The position numbers were made by a program, and so were the translations under genes. This document shows, piece after piece, positions 62,401 to 64,000 of a DNA stretch of 64,000 nt. Source of the DNA: Nemania diffusa (lineage: Eukaryota; Ascomycota; Sordariomycetes; Xylariales; Xylariaceae); assembly GCA_038501195.1 (NCBI GenBank), contig JBBPUQ010000008.1:1866001-1930000 (forward strand). The letters are read 5' to 3'. The first letter of the stretch is position 1, and each line of letters opens with the position of its first letter. The notes beneath the pieces were generated by a model, which worked only from the letters and a program-made list of their open reading frames with translations, ran no database searches and was not told where the DNA came from.

Positions 62401-64000
62401 CAAGCTATAATATTAAAGTTTTGAAATATATAGTACAATTAATATATATTTATGCTATATTATTTAGTTTTATATTAAAACAATAATTATAATAAAAATT
62501 ATAGTATTTGCTTAATATATATATTATATTTAATAAATAAGCTTTTTATTAATAATAATATATTTAAATTAAAAATACAAAATAGTATTAACTATAATAA
62601 TATATTATTAGCTTTTAATAAGTAGTAGCAATATATATTTATTAAAACTATATTAAAACAAACAAAATAAATTAATATATGATTTAAATTAGCTAAATTA
62701 AACTTAATCAACTTTTAAAAAAAACATTAAAAATAAAACATTTCTATTTAAGTTATAACTACTTTAGTTTAATAACTGCTAGTTTTATAAAAAAAATACA
62801 AAAAACTAACAAATTAAGTTTTAATAGAACTAATTATATAAAAAATATAGAATATTTTAATAAATATATTATTTAAAAATATATTTAACTAGTTGTTTTT
62901 AAGCTAATTAAATAAATATAAAACTATTTCTAAAAACTTAAAAGCGAAAAATTGTAAAATAAAACTAACTAATTTGATTAAATTATATTAATATATATTT
63001 ATATATTTTTGCTTTAATATAAACTAAACAATTTTAAAAATAACTAAAATATATATATTATTTAAAAACAAAAAAATCGCTAATATGTTTATATAAATAA
63101 ACTTTAAGTGTTATATTATTAACTAGATCTAGCTTGAATAATTAATTGCTATATTAAATATAACAAATTACAATAGAATATATTATATTAGCTTATTTAA
63201 ATAGCAACAAAATAATATTAGAAATATTTATTTGCAAATATATTATAAATATACAACTAATATATAATTAAATGTTTTTAGTTTAATATAAATTGATTAA
63301 ATTATAAAAAGCTATTATTAAGCGAGTATTATTATTTGTAGCAATGTTTATATAAACATAAAGCAAATAATAAAAAACTAAAGCTGTTTTTATATTTACA
63401 ACTAGAAAAAAGATTTAAATATTTTAAAAAATAAGCAGTACAAAACAATATATATAAAAGCAAGCTAGAAAAAATAAATCAAAATAATAATAAATAAAAC
63501 ATTGTTTAAAAATATAAATTTAAATTATAATACTATTAGTTATAATAAATAAATAACTAAAATAAATTAAAATAAATTAAAATAAATTAAAATAACTAAA
63601 ATTATTAAAATAATAATAATAACTATAATAACTATAATAATTAAAATATTTAAAATAAACTAAAATAAATTAAAATAAATTAAAATAAATTAAAATAAAT
63701 AAAATAAAATAAAAATAATTATAATAACTATAAAAAATAAAATAAATAAAAATAATTATAATAATTATAATAATTAAAATAAATTAAAATAATAATAATA
63801 ATTATAATAAATTTAATAATTAAAATAAATTAAAATAATTATAATAAATATAATAACAATAATAATTAAAATAAATTAAAATATATTAAAATAATTAAAA
63901 ATAAATAAAACAAACTAAAATAATAATAATTATTATAATGATTAAAAAAAAAAAAAATAATTAAAATATAATAAAATAATTAAAAATAATAATAATAATT
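59445..64000. repeat. Extremely AT-rich block, probably RIP-decayed repeats
   Basis: From about 59445 to the window end G+C falls to roughly 5-20% in any 60-base line, with no usable reading frame. The change from normal sequence happens over about 50 bp. The first part (to about 61 kb) is T-rich on this strand and the last 2.5 kb is A-rich, which fits decayed elements in opposite orientation or a strand-biased process. This is the pattern of RIP-type mutation of transposons in Pezizomycotina. Element identity cannot be read any more. The block continues beyond the window. Confidence 0.85.
63560..63700. repeat. A-rich tandem decamer inside the AT block
   Basis: The unit AAAATAAATT is repeated in runs at about 63562-63591 and 63656-63697, with degenerate ATA and AATAATTAT units between and after. 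This looks like low-complexity decay or an original tandem repeat that has lost its G/C. Confidence 0.7.

Noticed and set aside
59445..64000. Mitochondrial DNA insertion as the source of the AT block
   Set aside because: The A+T content looks higher than normal fungal mitochondrial DNA and no mitochondrial gene, tRNA or reading frame could be seen.

Overview
The window is nuclear DNA of a filamentous ascomycete (Pezizomycotina). Support: genes carry short GT-AG introns (about 50-210 nt), often with CTAAC-like branch sites; there is a Zn(II)2Cys6 regulator, a secreted PL1 pectate lyase, a fungal rhodopsin-domain membrane protein and a MER3-type meiotic helicase; short tRNA genes have fungal form; and the last 4.5 kb is an extremely AT-rich block like RIP-decayed repeats. 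Scattered (C)CTAGGTA-type motifs occur between genes. A Sordariomycete, perhaps Xylariales-like, is only a guess.

Layout. 1.9-3.5 kb: nucleotide-sugar (UDP-galactose type) transporter, + strand. 4.5-9.56 kb: MER3/HFM1 DNA helicase, + strand, probably with a late intron that removes an in-frame TAG. 10.2-11.6 kb: protealysin-like M4 metallopeptidase, - strand, with what looks like a doubled propeptide motif. 13.2-14.7 kb: repeats and a P450 relic. 15.1-16.4 kb: pectate lyase, - strand. 18.8-19.6 kb: small secreted IgE-binding-protein-like protein. 19.9-23.3 kb: GH2 beta-galactosidase, - strand. 23.7-24.9 kb: nest of three unrelated small mobile elements. 25.2-26.4 kb: DUF7924-like protein with a PD-(D/E)XK signature, - strand. 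30.1-32.4 kb: MFS sugar permease with at least ten exons including an 11-nt one. 33.2-34.3 kb: Aha1 Hsp90 co-chaperone, - strand. 36.6-36.8 kb: tRNA-Pro(UGG) and tRNA-Gly(GCC). 40.5-44.1 kb: large proline-rich fungal protein. 44.7-46.5 kb: Zn2Cys6 regulator, - strand. 47.6-49.0 kb: secreted zincin-like protein. 49.8-50.8 kb: NmrA-like NAD(P)-binding protein. 52.7-54.1 kb: rhodopsin-domain protein, - strand. 57.6-58.5 kb: unrecognised gene. From about 59.45 kb to the end: AT-rich block.

How the genes work together. Several encode plant-matter or carbon use: pectate lyase, beta-galactosidase, a lactose/hexose-type permease and two predicted peptidases. The beta-galactosidase and the permease are about 7 kb apart with a DUF7924 gene and mobile elements between them, so a functional galactoside pair is possible but not shown. 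The remaining genes (MER3, Aha1, sugar-nucleotide transporter, tRNAs) are housekeeping or meiotic. I see no biosynthetic gene cluster, CRISPR array or bacterial-type operon.

Most unusual items: two ~80-bp elements with TG...CA ends and perfect 5-bp target duplications; a 635-bp hAT-type MITE with an 8-bp duplication plus a diverged sister copy; an intron bounded by 10-bp direct repeats; a P450 relic lacking the heme-binding part; the microexons; and the AT-rich block, whose surviving G/C seems to sit mainly in GpC.
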